DNA of 64,000 nt from Albibacillus kandeliae (GTDB lineage Bacteria > Pseudomonadota > Alphaproteobacteria > Rhodobacterales > Rhodobacteraceae), in NCBI RefSeq assembly GCF_003116585.1, contig NZ_QEHM01000003.1:916916-980915 (forward strand), given 5' to 3'. This document shows, piece after piece, positions 42,973 through 51,586 of the stretch. How positions within the stretch are numbered: the stretch's first letter is position 1; the number at the start of each line of letters is the position of its first letter. Made by a program: the position numbers and the translations under genes. Below the pieces are notes generated by a model. The model was not told the origin of the DNA, did no database searches, and saw only the letters and a list, made by a program, of their open reading frames with translations.

Positions 42973-43650
42973 ATGACCCGTGTTTATGCACTTATCGGTG
43001 CAGCATTCGTTATCGCCGTCGGAGGATATTTCGCGCTCGGGCCTTCCGAGCCCGGCACCACGGCGATCTCTCCGCTGGTCAGTGCCGCAATTGCCCAGGA
43101 AGCCTCGGCCGAGGTCGACACCTCGTCGGTCGTCGAGATGACGCTGGGGGCCGAGGACGCGCCGATCACCATGATCGAATACGCCTCCTTCACCTGCCCG
43201 CACTGCGCCGCGTTCAGCCAGGGCCCCTACAAGGAAATCAAGAAGAACTATATCGACACCGGCAAGGTCAAACTGATCTACCGCGATGTCTACTTCGACC
43301 GTTTCGGCCTCTGGGCGTCGATGGTGGCACGCTGCGGCGGACCCGAGAAGTTCTTTGGCATCGCCGACCTGATCTACAAGGACCAGGCCGAGTGGTCCCG
43401 CGCGGGTGAACCGGCGGCCATCGTCGATGCGCTGAAGAAGATCGGCCGTCTGGCCGGGATCGACGGCGACGCGCTCGAAGCATGCCTGCAGGACGAGACC
43501 CAGGCCAAGACGCTGGTCGCCTGGTACCAGAAGAACGCCGAGGCCGACGGGATCAACGCGACCCCGAGCTTCATCATCAATGGCCAGAAGGTTTCGAACC
43601 AGTCCTACGAGGACTTCGCCAAGTTCCTCGACGGAGAACTGGCCAAGTGA
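42973..43650 (+). CDS. DsbA-family thiol:disulfide oxidoreductase
   Basis: A 225-residue exported thioredoxin-fold protein. Residues 1-40 give a hydrophobic anchor/signal (VYALIGAAFVIAVGGYFA). The active site is ASFTCPHCAAFSQG, with CPHC as in DsbA; the cis-Pro region reads INATPSFIINGQKV. A helical insert follows FDRFGLWASMVARC. Such DsbA/DsbG-type (COG1651) proteins oxidise or isomerise periplasmic cysteines. A second Cys pair (ARCGG and EACLQD) may modulate it. AAAGGGAAGC gives the ribosome-binding site. Its stop overlaps the downstream GTG start by 4 bp. Confidence 0.92.
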   Translation: MTRVYALIGAAFVIAVGGYFALGPSEPGTTAISPLVSAAIAQEASAEVDTSSVVEMTLGAEDAPITMIEYASFTCPHCAAFSQGPYKEIKKNYIDTGKVKLIYRDVYFDRFGLWASMVARCGGPEKFFGIADLIYKDQAEWSRAGEPAAIVDALKKIGRLAGIDGDALEACLQDETQAKTLVAWYQKNAEADGINATPSFIINGQKVSNQSYEDFAKFLDGELAK

Positions 43651-44765
43651 CGAAGTCTGCACCGCTGGCCGGTCTGAAGGTCGTTGAACTGGCCCGTATC
43701 CTGGCCGGCCCCTGGGCCGGTCAGACCCTCGCCGATCTGGGCGCGGAGGTGATCAAGGTGGAGTCGCCTAAGGGCGACGACACCCGCGCCTGGGGCCCGC
43801 CCTTCATCACCCGCGACGAGGACGTGACCGCGTCCTATTTCCATTCGGCGAACCGGGGCAAAGCCTCGATCACCGTGGATTTCTCGACCACCGAGGGGCA
43901 GGAGCGCATCCGCGAGCTTGTGAAGGATGCCGATATCCTGATCGAGAACTTCAAGGTCGGCGGGCTGGCAAAGTACGGATTGGCCTACGAGGACCTGTCC
44001 AAGCTGAACCCTCGGCTGATCTATTGCTCGGTCACCGGTTTCGGTCAGGATGGGCCCTACTCGCACCGCGCGGGCTATGATTTCATCATCCAGGGCATGT
44101 CCGGGCTGATGTCGATCACCGGCGCGCCCGAGGGGCAGCCGCAGAAGGCCGGCGTCGCGATCACCGACATCTTCACCGGGGTCTACTCGGTCGCCGGTAT
44201 CCTCGCCGCGCTGCACCAGCGCAACACCACGGGCAAGGGTCAGCACATCGACATGGCGCTGCTCGACGTGGCCGTCGCGGTCACCGCCAATCAGGCGATG
44301 AACTACCTCACCACCGGCGTGGCGCCGGGGCGCATGGGCAATGCCCACATGAACCTCACGCCCTACGAGGTGTTCGATTGCGCCGACGGGTTCATCATCA
44401 TCGCCACGGGCAACGACGGCCAGTACCAGCGCCTCTGCGGCCTGCTGGGGCTGGACGACATGGCGCAGGCGCCCGAGTACCTGCACAACAAGGACCGCAT
44501 CGCCAACCGGCGCACCATGATCGCCCGCCTGAACGGGGCGACGGCGGGCTGGAGCAAGGACGACCTGCTGAAGGCCTGCGAGGGTCAGGGCGTTCCCGCC
44601 GGGCCGATCAACGACCTCTCCGAGGTCATGGCCGATCCGCAGGTGGTGGCCCGCGGCATGCAGATCGAGCTCGACGGCGTACCGGGCGTGCGGACACCGA
44701 TCCGTTTCTCGGATGCGGACCTCGCGCTGACCCGCCCCGCGCCCAAGCTGGGGCAGGACAACTAG
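43647..44765 (+). CDS. CaiB/BaiF-type CoA-transferase (family III)
   Basis: A 372-residue enzyme. It opens with LAGLKVVELARILAGPWAGQ (family III start), ADLGAEVIKVES, and NRGKASITVDF. The catalytic Asp is expected in AITDIFTGVYSVAGI, and GKGQHIDMALLD, AHMNLTPYEVFDCADGFIIIA, and GQGVPAGPIND follow the family pattern. Family III transferases move CoA between organic acids (formyl, carnitine, bile acids, C4-dicarboxylates); the specificity here is not readable. The start is GTG at 43647, overlapping the DsbA-like stop. The next ATG is deep inside the protein, so GTG is needed to include the conserved N-terminus. Confidence 0.92.
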   Translation: MTKSAPLAGLKVVELARILAGPWAGQTLADLGAEVIKVESPKGDDTRAWGPPFITRDEDVTASYFHSANRGKASITVDFSTTEGQERIRELVKDADILIENFKVGGLAKYGLAYEDLSKLNPRLIYCSVTGFGQDGPYSHRAGYDFIIQGMSGLMSITGAPEGQPQKAGVAITDIFTGVYSVAGILAALHQRNTTGKGQHIDMALLDVAVAVTANQAMNYLTTGVAPGRMGNAHMNLTPYEVFDCADGFIIIATGNDGQYQRLCGLLGLDDMAQAPEYLHNKDRIANRRTMIARLNGATAGWSKDDLLKACEGQGVPAGPINDLSEVMADPQVVARGMQIELDGVPGVRTPIRFSDADLALTRPAPKLGQDN

Positions 44766-44778
44766 ACCCCGCGCAGGG

Positions 44779-45009
44779 TCAGGAAAAGAGGCCGTCGCCC
44801 GGATCGGGCGCGGCCTCGTTCGTTTCGTAAAAGCCGAAGCTGTCCGCGCCGGGGGCCGGGGCGTCGAACTCGATTTTCTCGTAGTTCAGCGAAATCTCCT
44901 CGATCGGAACGGCATTCCCGCTCCGTGGCGCGAACTTGAAATCGTCGCTCCCGGTCTTGGTGTCACCGGCGATGAAATGATAATTCCCGTATAGCTCTTC
45001 GGTCGGCAT
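44779..45009 (-). CDS. Small protein of unknown function (76 residues), possible Hcp-like fragment
   Basis: A 76-residue acidic protein. The segment VPIEEISLNYEKIEFDAPAPG weakly recalls a beta-strand of type VI Hcp proteins (xSLNxxKIxxxY), but the rest (MPTEELYGNYHFIAGD) does not extend to full Hcp size, so a fragment or unrelated small protein is equally likely. It lies 14 bp after the CaiB-type gene (convergent) and 74 bp downstream of lpxK on the same strand. A palindrome 15 bp upstream of the ATG could be an operator. Coding is supported mainly by a clean frame. Confidence 0.4.
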   Translation of the reverse strand: MPTEELYGNYHFIAGDTKTGSDDFKFAPRSGNAVPIEEISLNYEKIEFDAPAPGADSFGFYETNEAAPDPGDGLFS

Positions 45010-45023
45010 CTCGGTCTCCCATT

Positions 45024-45038
45024 CTGCATCGGATGCAG
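45024..45038. promoter_or_regulatory. Perfect 7-bp palindrome upstream of the small 76-residue gene
   Basis: CTGCATC-G-GATGCAG lies 15-29 bp upstream of the small gene's ATG, within the 74-bp gap after lpxK. Symmetry and position suggest a protein-binding site; no known consensus was recognised. Confidence 0.4.
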
Positions 45039-45083
45039 TAAGGATGCGCCGCCGGATCGGTTTGGTCAGTAACGCCGATCACA

Positions 45084-46082
45084 CTAGGCCGGAGGGGCCA
45101 CGCTGCGCAGCCGCTCGGCGAGGGCCTCACCCTCTCGGACCTGCAGGCGAACGGGCAGGGTTATCACCTTCATCCGAAATGCCTCGGGCAGGCGCACCGC
45201 GTCCTTCTCGGTGGTGACCAACTGGGCGCCGAGCATCTGCGCCTCGCGTTCCAGCCGGGTCAGCAGAGCGGGGGTGAGAAGCTGGTGGTCGTCCAGCGCC
45301 TCGGCCCGCACGATCTCGGCCCCAAGGTCGCGCAGGGTGGCAAAGAACTTGCCCGGCCGCCCGATCCCGGCAAAGGCGAGAACGCGGGACGACGACCAGT
45401 CCATGCCCGTCTGCAGCGGCTCGAGCGCGGCGCTGAACCGGGGCAGGGCAATGCTCTGACCCCAGCGCGCGGAGAACTCCGCCTGCGCCGCTTCTGGCCC
45501 GATGGACAGGACGACGTCGGCGCGGGCCAAACCGGCTGCGACTGGTTCGCGCAATGGGCCGGCCGGCAAGCAGCGCCCGTTGCCGAACCCTGTCACCGCG
45601 TCGACCACGATGATCGACAGGTCCTTGGCGAGCGAGGGGTTCTGGAACCCGTCGTCGAGGATGATCACGCTTGCGCCACCCTCCGCGGCCGCCTGGGCCC
45701 CGGCGGCGCGGTCGCGGGCCACCCAGACCTCGCCGAAGGCGGCCAGCAGCAGGGGTTCGTCCCCGGTCTCGGCCGCCGTGTGACGGGCGGGCTCGACCCG
45801 GACGGGGCCTTCCAGCGTGCCGCCGTAACCCCGGCTGACCACGTGGGGCTCGTGCCCCATGTTGCGCAGTGTCTCCAGCAGCCAGATCGCGGTCGGTGTC
45901 TTGCCGGTGCCGCCCGCGTTCAGGTTGCCGACGCAGATTACCGGCACATCGACGCGGGCCCCCTCCTGCGACCGCACCCGCCGCGCCGTGGTCGCGGCAT
46001 AAAGCGCGCCGAGCGGCGACAGCAGCCGGGCCTGCCAGCCGGGCCGTTCAGGCGGATTGGACCAGAAGTCAGGAGCGCGCAT
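45084..46082 (-). CDS. lpxK: Tetraacyldisaccharide 4'-kinase
   Basis: A 332-residue inner-membrane-associated kinase that phosphorylates the lipid A disaccharide at the 4' position. The Walker A loop is [17 protein letters not shown]; the family [21 protein letters not shown] and LPAGPLREP segments follow, as do [11 protein letters not shown] and [12 protein letters not shown]. The N-terminal helix ([19 protein letters not shown]) is a membrane anchor. Its start overlaps the waaA stop by 14 bp in a five-gene operon, which links lipid A phosphorylation and Kdo addition. Length is typical (about 330). Confidence 0.95.
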   Translation of the reverse strand: MRAPDFWSNPPERPGWQARLLSPLGALYAATTARRVRSQEGARVDVPVICVGNLNAGGTGKTPTAIWLLETLRNMGHEPHVVSRGYGGTLEGPVRVEPARHTAAETGDEPLLLAAFGEVWVARDRAAGAQAAAEGGASVIILDDGFQNPSLAKDLSIIVVDAVTGFGNGRCLPAGPLREPVAAGLARADVVLSIGPEAAQAEFSARWGQSIALPRFSAALEPLQTGMDWSSSRVLAFAGIGRPGKFFATLRDLGAEIVRAEALDDHQLLTPALLTRLEREAQMLGAQLVTTEKDAVRLPEAFRMKVITLPVRLQVREGEALAERLRSVAPPA

Positions 46083-47307
46083 GAGCGGCCCTCCTTTGGT
46101 CCAGCGCATCCTGCACCATGTCGACCAACCTATCCGCGAGGTCGGCGCCCTCGGTCGCGACCTCCCACCCGGCAAGCGCCATGGTCGCCGCCCGGTCCGG
46201 CGCGACCAGTTCGGCCACCGCGATGCCGAGGCTGGCGCCATCGTTGACCTGTACGGCCGCCCCCGCGGCCTCGAGCCGCGCATAGGTGTCGGCAAAGCGT
46301 TCGTGGTGCGGGCCGGACACCAGCGCCGAGCCAAGCGCGGCCGCCTCCAGCGGGCTCGTGCCCCCGATCCCCGGCACCAGCGACCCGGCTAGGAATGTCA
46401 GCGGCGCGACCCGGTACCAGAGCCCGAGGTCGTCCTCTCCCCCGCCCAGCACCACCTGGATATTGTCGTCGATCCGGTCGCCGCCATCACGGTTCAGCCA
46501 GCGCAGCTGGCATTCGGCGATCTGTTCGGCCAGCCCCTCGCGATCGGCCGGATCGTCCAGCACAATGACCAGCAGCAGGCGGTGCGACAGCCGCAGCGCG
46601 ATGCGATGCGCGGTCAGGACTTGGTCGATCTCGTCGCGCCGCACCCGCGCCGCCAGCCAGACTGGGCGCCCGTTGAGGTCGCCCATAACCGAGGCGAGTT
46701 CCTCGTCCGAACAGGGCGGCGGCGTCGCCCCCATCCGCAACCGGGCGGCTACCGATATCTTGTGCGCCGAGACCCCCATGCGGCGCAGCACCCGGGCCGC
46801 GGCTTCGCTGTTGGTCTGGATGGTGTCGAAGAATTCGAGGCTGCGCCGGGTCAGGTCGGGAATCCAGCTGTGGCGCCCCTTCTGCAGGTCGATGCTGCCG
46901 AGATCGGTGAGGATCATCGGCGTCTTGCGTTCCGAGGCCGCGCTGACATGGTTCACAAGGATCGGCGCCCCGGCCCAGAGGCACACGTCGGGGGACCATT
47001 GCAGCAGGAACCGGCGGGCGTCGTTCGGGTGGTCCGAGGACAGCCCGATCACGAGGATGTCGTCACCGGAAAAGATGCAGTTCTCGGCCTCAAGGATCGA
47101 CCCGTCGTAGGTGATCAGCGCATGGAGCCCGGGCCGCAGCCCGGCGAGCCGTCGCGCGATGTCGCAGAGCGCGGAAAAGCGGACCGAGTCGGTCGCATGG
47201 CACCAGACCAGCTCGCCCTCGGGGCGGGGCGGCAGGTCGCCGGCGGGCGCGGCACCGTGCCGCCGGGACAGGGCGCGATAGGCCGCAAGGCTGAGCGAGC
47301 GGCCCAA
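46069..47307 (-). CDS. waaA: 3-deoxy-D-manno-octulosonic acid transferase-like glycosyltransferase
   Basis: A 412-residue GT30-type protein. The C-terminal donor-binding motif [33 protein letters not shown] (read in parts) matches the KdtA signature GGSLVxxGGHNPLEP. The N-terminal half carries [14 protein letters not shown], close to the acceptor domain (RPDxxxLxE); KdtA's usual N-terminal membrane helix is lacking, so it is somewhat divergent. The start is TTG at 47307, with GGAG 6 bases upstream, just 3 bp after the DUF4170 stop. Kdo addition to lipid A fits lpxK downstream. An alternative is another Kdo-like sugar transferase. Confidence 0.88.
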   Translation of the reverse strand: MGRSLSLAAYRALSRRHGAAPAGDLPPRPEGELVWCHATDSVRFSALCDIARRLAGLRPGLHALITYDGSILEAENCIFSGDDILVIGLSSDHPNDARRFLLQWSPDVCLWAGAPILVNHVSAASERKTPMILTDLGSIDLQKGRHSWIPDLTRRSLEFFDTIQTNSEAAARVLRRMGVSAHKISVAARLRMGATPPPCSDEELASVMGDLNGRPVWLAARVRRDEIDQVLTAHRIALRLSHRLLLVIVLDDPADREGLAEQIAECQLRWLNRDGGDRIDDNIQVVLGGGEDDLGLWYRVAPLTFLAGSLVPGIGGTSPLEAAALGSALVSGPHHERFADTYARLEAAGAAVQVNDGASLGIAVAELVAPDRAATMALAGWEVATEGADLADRLVDMVQDALDQRRAAHARS

Positions 47308-47310
47308 GGA

Positions 47311-47553
47311 TTACTCCAGTTCTTCGGTCGCAGAGGCCTGGGTTTCTTCGTCGCGCAGACGATGCAGGTGAGCGATGAAGTAGCGCATATGCGCGTTGTC
47401 GACGGTCCGCTGCGCCTCGGCCTTCCATGCCGCGTAGGCGGAATCGTAGTTGGGAAACATGCCGACGATGTGGATGTCGTCCACGTTCTTGAACTGGTTC
47501 TTCTGGGGGTCGACGAGTTCGCCCCCGAACACGAGATGCAGTCTCTGAACCAT
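47311..47553 (-). CDS. DUF4170 family protein
   Basis: An 80-residue cytoplasmic protein beginning VQRLHLVFGGELVDPQ. I recall DUF4170 as a small alphaproteobacterial family often found next to waaA (YxxxFGGxLxDP start; FPNYDSAYAAWKAEAQ). No function is known. The segment AHMRYFIAHLHRL with its two His and Arg may form a helix. It lies 3 bp upstream of waaA, so both are probably translated together. The ATG at 47553 follows AAGGATAACCAG. It is separated from cysQ by 93 bp, the only gap of this operon. Confidence 0.8.
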   Translation of the reverse strand: MVQRLHLVFGGELVDPQKNQFKNVDDIHIVGMFPNYDSAYAAWKAEAQRTVDNAHMRYFIAHLHRLRDEETQASATEELE

Positions 47554-47646
47554 CTGGTTATCCTTTGAATGGGCGGCGTTGGAGTGAGGGCGACCCTAAG
47601 GAATTGCCCCGGAGTTTCAAGCGGAACAGGCCGTTCAGGCCGCCGG

Positions 47647-48426
47647 TCACGCCGGTTTCAGGGCCTGTGCGAGCTGGGCGTGGATGGCGCCCCCCGCGGC
47701 GATGACGCCGTTCTGGGTCGGATGCGGATTGTTGTAGCGCAGCGGTGCGCCTAGGCGGTCGGTGCAGAGCGCACCCGCCTCGCGCAGGATCAGGTCACCG
47801 GCGGCGATGTCCCACTCCCAGCAGGGCCTGATGGTCAGCATCCCGTCGAACCGCCCCTCCGCGACCAGCGCCATGCGATAGGCAAGCGACGGGCGATAGG
47901 CGAGGTGAAAGGGCGGGGTCTCGTCGCGCCAGTGGCTTCCGTTCAGGACCGGCTTGGCGGCAAGGATGTGCGCCCGGGTCAGCTCGGCAAGGTCCGTCGG
48001 CCGGATCGGCGCGCCGTTGAGATAGGCGCCCTGCCCGAGGGCCGCGCTATAGAGCAACCCGCGACGGGGCAGGTACACCACACCCGCCGTCACGCGACCC
48101 TCTTCCGCAATGGCGAGGGCATGCGCCCAGCTGTCGGCTCCGTCAACGAAGCTGCGGGTGCCGTCGATCGGGTCGATGATGAAGACGCGCTCGTGGGCCA
48201 GCCGGTCGGCGGAATCCTCGGTTTCCTCCGACAGCCAGCCATAATCGGGACGCGCGGCGCGCAGGCGCTGCTCCAGCATCTCGTTGACGGCCATGTCAGC
48301 CTCGGTCACCGGGCCGAGCCCGCCGGGCTTGTCCCAGCTGCGGGCCGCGCCCTTGGCATAGGACATGGCGATGTCGCCCGCCGCCCGTGCGGCTTCGATC
48401 AGCAGGGGGAGGTCAGTTGCCGGCAA
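47647..48426 (-). CDS. cysQ: 3'(2'),5'-bisphosphate nucleotidase / inositol-phosphatase family (CysQ-like)
   Basis: A 259-residue metal-dependent phosphatase of the inositol monophosphatase superfamily, which removes PAP made by sulfate reduction and sulfation. Motifs: WLSEETEDSADR (metal Glu), IDPIDGTRSFVDG (DPIDGT, metal Asp/catalytic Thr) and CWEWDIAAGDLI (WDxxAG). CysQ and SuhB-type IMPases share these, so the substrate is uncertain. The start is TTG at 48426 with AAGGA 7 bases upstream; it overlaps the pmbA stop by 14 bp and looks translationally coupled. Confidence 0.88.
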   Translation of the reverse strand: MPATDLPLLIEAARAAGDIAMSYAKGAARSWDKPGGLGPVTEADMAVNEMLEQRLRAARPDYGWLSEETEDSADRLAHERVFIIDPIDGTRSFVDGADSWAHALAIAEEGRVTAGVVYLPRRGLLYSAALGQGAYLNGAPIRPTDLAELTRAHILAAKPVLNGSHWRDETPPFHLAYRPSLAYRMALVAEGRFDGMLTIRPCWEWDIAAGDLILREAGALCTDRLGAPLRYNNPHPTQNGVIAAGGAIHAQLAQALKPA

Positions 48427-49759
48427 GCGTCATTCCTTCGACCATCAGCGAGGGCACCACGCGCGACAGCCACGTGCGGGCATCGTTGGCCGGGACGATC
48501 CGGCGCAGCATGTCGATCAGGTTGCCAGCGATGGTGCATTCGTTGACCGGGTAGGTGATCTCGCCGTTCTCGATCCAGTACCCGGCGGCCCCGCGCGAGT
48601 AGTCGCCGGTGTTCGGGTTGATGGTGCTGCCGATCATCGAGGTTACCAGCAGCCCGGTGCCCATCTCGCGGATCAGGTCCTCGCGGCTCTGCGTGCCCTG
48701 CGTCAGTTCAAGGTTCCAATTGGCGGGCGAGGGCAGCGAGGCCGCGCCGCGCGCGGCGTTCCCGGTCGAACTCAGCCCCAGCTTGCGGGCGCTGGCAAGG
48801 TCGAGCGTCCAGCCCGTCAACACGCCGTTCTCGATGATGGCGCGCCGTTGGGTCGGCAGGCCCTCGCCGTCGAAGGGGCGCGACCCGTTTGCCCGGGGGC
48901 GGAACGGATCCTCGATCAGGGAGATGTGGTCGGGCAGGACGGCCTCGCCCAGCCGGTCTTTCAGAAAGGACGATCCCCGCGCCACCGCGGCCCCGTTGCT
49001 GGCCCCCAGCAGGTGACCGATCAGCGAGGAGGAGACCCGTTCGTCGAACAGCACCGGGTAGCTCCCGGTCTTGGGTTTGCGTGCACCGATGCGCTCGACA
49101 GCGCGTTCACCGGCCAGCGTCCCGATCTCGCCCGGCGTGCGCAGGTCGGACTGAAACGTGCGGGAATCGCCGTCGTAGTCGCGCTCCATCCCGGTGCCGG
49201 TTCCGGCAATGGCGACGCAGGAGGTAGACCGGTGCGTGCGTTCGTAGCCACCAGAGAACCCGTTGGTCGCGGCCATGTGGATCGCATGAGCGCTGTAGGC
49301 AGCGCTAGCCCCCTGAACCTGGGTCACACCCTCGATTGCCAGCGCGGCGGCCTCGGCCTCCAGCGCATCGCGTTCCAGTGCGGCGGGTTCGGGTTCGGCG
49401 GTCGGGTCGTGCAGTTCCAGCGCGGCAAGGTCCCATCCCTGAGCAAGCTGCGTGCTGTCGGCGAGGCCGGTATAGGGATCCTCCGGCGCTTCGCGGGCCA
49501 TCGCGACGGCCCGTTCCGCCATCTCGGCAATGGTCGCCGCCGAGGTGTCCGAGGTCGAGACGAGAGCCTGCCGCTTGCCAAGGAAGACCCGAAGCCCGAG
49601 GTCGGTGCCTTCCGAGCGCTCGGCGTGTTCGAGGGTGCCCGCGCGCACGTCGATCGACAGGGAGGTGCCGCCGACCACCACTGCGTCCGCCGCATCGGCG
49701 CCCGCCTTCTTCGCGGCGTCCAGCAGCATCTGGCTCAGGTTTTCAAGCGCCTGCGTCAT
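48413..49759 (-). CDS. pmbA: TldE/PmbA-family protein (modulator of DNA gyrase)
   Basis: A 448-residue protein of the TldD/PmbA family. Typical parts are LDVRAGTLEHAERSEGTDLGLRV-like IDVRAGTLEHAERSEG, TGLADSTQLAQGWD, VLFDERVSSSLIGHLLGASNGAAVARGSSFLKD (in parts), SRPFDGEGLPTQRRAIIENGVL and GAAGYWIENGEITYPVNECTIAGNL. TldE (PmbA) is the partner that forms a heterodimeric metalloprotease with TldD, which carries the HExxxH zinc site; no such motif is seen here, as expected for TldE. In E. coli this pair processes microcin B17 and the CcdA antitoxin. No tldD is adjacent. The start ATG at 49759 opens the operon toward lpxK. Confidence 0.92.
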   Translation of the reverse strand: MTQALENLSQMLLDAAKKAGADAADAVVVGGTSLSIDVRAGTLEHAERSEGTDLGLRVFLGKRQALVSTSDTSAATIAEMAERAVAMAREAPEDPYTGLADSTQLAQGWDLAALELHDPTAEPEPAALERDALEAEAAALAIEGVTQVQGASAAYSAHAIHMAATNGFSGGYERTHRSTSCVAIAGTGTGMERDYDGDSRTFQSDLRTPGEIGTLAGERAVERIGARKPKTGSYPVLFDERVSSSLIGHLLGASNGAAVARGSSFLKDRLGEAVLPDHISLIEDPFRPRANGSRPFDGEGLPTQRRAIIENGVLTGWTLDLASARKLGLSSTGNAARGAASLPSPANWNLELTQGTQSREDLIREMGTGLLVTSMIGSTINPNTGDYSRGAAGYWIENGEITYPVNECTIAGNLIDMLRRIVPANDARTWLSRVVPSLMVEGMTLAGN

Positions 49760-49839
49760 GCATCCCTCCATCGGTTGTGCCATTTCGGCAGTGCCCCCCG
49801 AGGTAGCCCCGGCGGCGTCCCCTCGCAAGACCCCAATGC

Positions 49840-49865
49840 AAAAGGGCCGCCCGTGGGGCGGCCCT
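49840..49865 (-). terminator. Rho-independent terminator of the DUF2125 gene
   Basis: On the minus strand: AGGGCCGCC, loop CCACG, GGCGGCCCT, then TTTT; perfect 9-bp stem 27 bp past the DUF2125 stop. Confidence 0.88.
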
Positions 49866-49891
49866 CGCTGACTGGTTCGGTGCGGGATCGG

Positions 49892-51415
49892 TTACTTGAT
49901 CCGCTGACCGTTCGCGGTGACGTGACCCTCGGCGTTGATCTCGATGGTCGAGTTGATGGTGTCGGGCTCGGAGCCCGGCACGCCGAACATGCCCATCATC
50001 ATCCGCGCGCCCATCGCGTCCTGATCAGAGACAAAGCCCATCTGGATCAGCTTGTCGATCAGGGTGTTCGCCCCGGCGAGTTGCAGGTTCAGCTTGCCCT
50101 CGGGACGCGGCACGCCGCCAAAGCTCTCGAGGTCGCTGTTGTCGAAGGTGAACGCGCCGTCGCCGCTCAGGCGGGCGCCGACCATGGACAGCAGCAGCTT
50201 GTTGATGTTGAGCGCGTGCAGTTCGCCCGGGGGCGTGTCGGACATCGCCATCGCCTCGGCCTGTTCCGGGTCGAAGATGTTCACGTCGACCTTGGCCTTG
50301 CCGTCAACATCCAGTTCCAGGGTCGCGGGATCATGCGGAAGGGTGCCGGTGGGATCGAAGAGGCCCCAGACCATTTCCGAAACGGCAAGTTCGCCCAGCG
50401 TCAGGCCAAAGGCAAAGTCCTGCGGTTCCTCGGACTGGGCAAAGGGGACATCCAGCTTGAAGCCGGTATAGCCAAAGCTGACATCGACCGGGAAGGGGAG
50501 CTGGTCCGTCGTGGTGTGCAGGGTGCTGGCCTTGCCCGACGCGACGTAGGAGAGGTGTTCGCCGTCCATCATGGCGGTGAGTTCGCCGCCGTCGCTGGTC
50601 AGCTCGCTGGCAAAGCCAGAGCCATCTGCCTTGCCGCCGAGCGAGGCGGTGGCCTTGTCGTAACTGAAAGTGCCCGAGCCCTTCATGCCCGAGGCAAGCA
50701 TCCCGGTCAGGTCCGTGGGATCCATCTGCTTGGGCAGGGTGCTGGACCCGGTTCCCGCGAGGCCGGCAATATTGGCGCGCAGGTTGCCGTTGTTGCCCGA
50801 CTCCGGCTCGATGAACGAGAAGTTCACGTCCAGCGACTGCATGGAGTAATCCTGTTCGACGTCGCGCATCGACCCGACCTTCATGTCGGAGATGCCCTTG
50901 CCGCCGCGACCGATCACCTCGAACACAAAGTCGCCCTTCGGCGCCTCGCCGTCGATGACGAGATTGGCCAGCGCAAGGTTCACCATGTCGAAGCTGTATT
51001 CATAGTGAAGGTTCATCGGGTCGCCGGATACCGTGGCAATCAGTCCGTCGTGCGTCGCTTCCAGGACGCCCTCGCCACTGCCGGCTTCGGGATCGGAGAA
51101 GGAAAAGCTGATCCGGTGCGGGTTGGGGAAAACGATGTTGACGGTGCCGTCAGAGTTCTCGCGGAGCGAAATGCTCTCGATGACGCCGCTGCCGGTTCCC
51201 GTCTCCTGCGGCATGGCGAGCTTCACCTCAATATCGCTCAGGGTGAGCGTGTCGCCGGACATGTTCTCCTTGGCGGTGATATCGTACCCCATTCCCGAGA
51301 GGTAGCTCTTCCAGTCGGCCCATACATCCTGGGCCATGAGGTCCGCCGAGGCGGTCTGTGCCATGAAAATGAACGCCAGGGCCGTCGTGGCCCGGCGGGT
51401 GAAATGAACTGTCAT
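49892..51415 (-). CDS. Exported DUF2125 family protein
   Basis: A 507-residue protein. Residues 1-24 form a signal peptide (RRATTALAFIFMAQTASA). The repeated pattern of short beta strands and glycine (GTGSGVIESISLRENSDGTVNIVF, in parts; LVIDGEAPKGDFVFEVIG) fits the all-beta DUF2125 family, seen mainly in alphaproteobacteria. I know no function; DUF2125 proteins may be lipid-transfer-like AsmA relatives by shape, but this is speculative. GAGAAAGGGTACGATT precedes the ATG at 51415. It stands alone with its own terminator downstream of pmbA's start region. Confidence 0.82.
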   Translation of the reverse strand: MTVHFTRRATTALAFIFMAQTASADLMAQDVWADWKSYLSGMGYDITAKENMSGDTLTLSDIEVKLAMPQETGTGSGVIESISLRENSDGTVNIVFPNPHRISFSFSDPEAGSGEGVLEATHDGLIATVSGDPMNLHYEYSFDMVNLALANLVIDGEAPKGDFVFEVIGRGGKGISDMKVGSMRDVEQDYSMQSLDVNFSFIEPESGNNGNLRANIAGLAGTGSSTLPKQMDPTDLTGMLASGMKGSGTFSYDKATASLGGKADGSGFASELTSDGGELTAMMDGEHLSYVASGKASTLHTTTDQLPFPVDVSFGYTGFKLDVPFAQSEEPQDFAFGLTLGELAVSEMVWGLFDPTGTLPHDPATLELDVDGKAKVDVNIFDPEQAEAMAMSDTPPGELHALNINKLLLSMVGARLSGDGAFTFDNSDLESFGGVPRPEGKLNLQLAGANTLIDKLIQMGFVSDQDAMGARMMMGMFGVPGSEPDTINSTIEINAEGHVTANGQRIK

Positions 51416-51586
51416 AATCGTACCCTTTCTCTCCAAATCCCGCGTCATGGTCGGCTGCGGGTTGCGCCCCGTCAAGTGGCGTATCCTGACCGTTGTGTGA
51501 AATCAATCTAAGCCTACCCCGCCGGGGTGGACCGGCGCGGCCTCGCGGATTAACACGGAGGCACAAAGCGCGGAGGACTGGCCAGA

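Noticed and set aside
44779-45009. A type VI secretion Hcp protein
   Set aside because: Only one strand resembles Hcp; the protein is half the needed size and no type VI genes are near.
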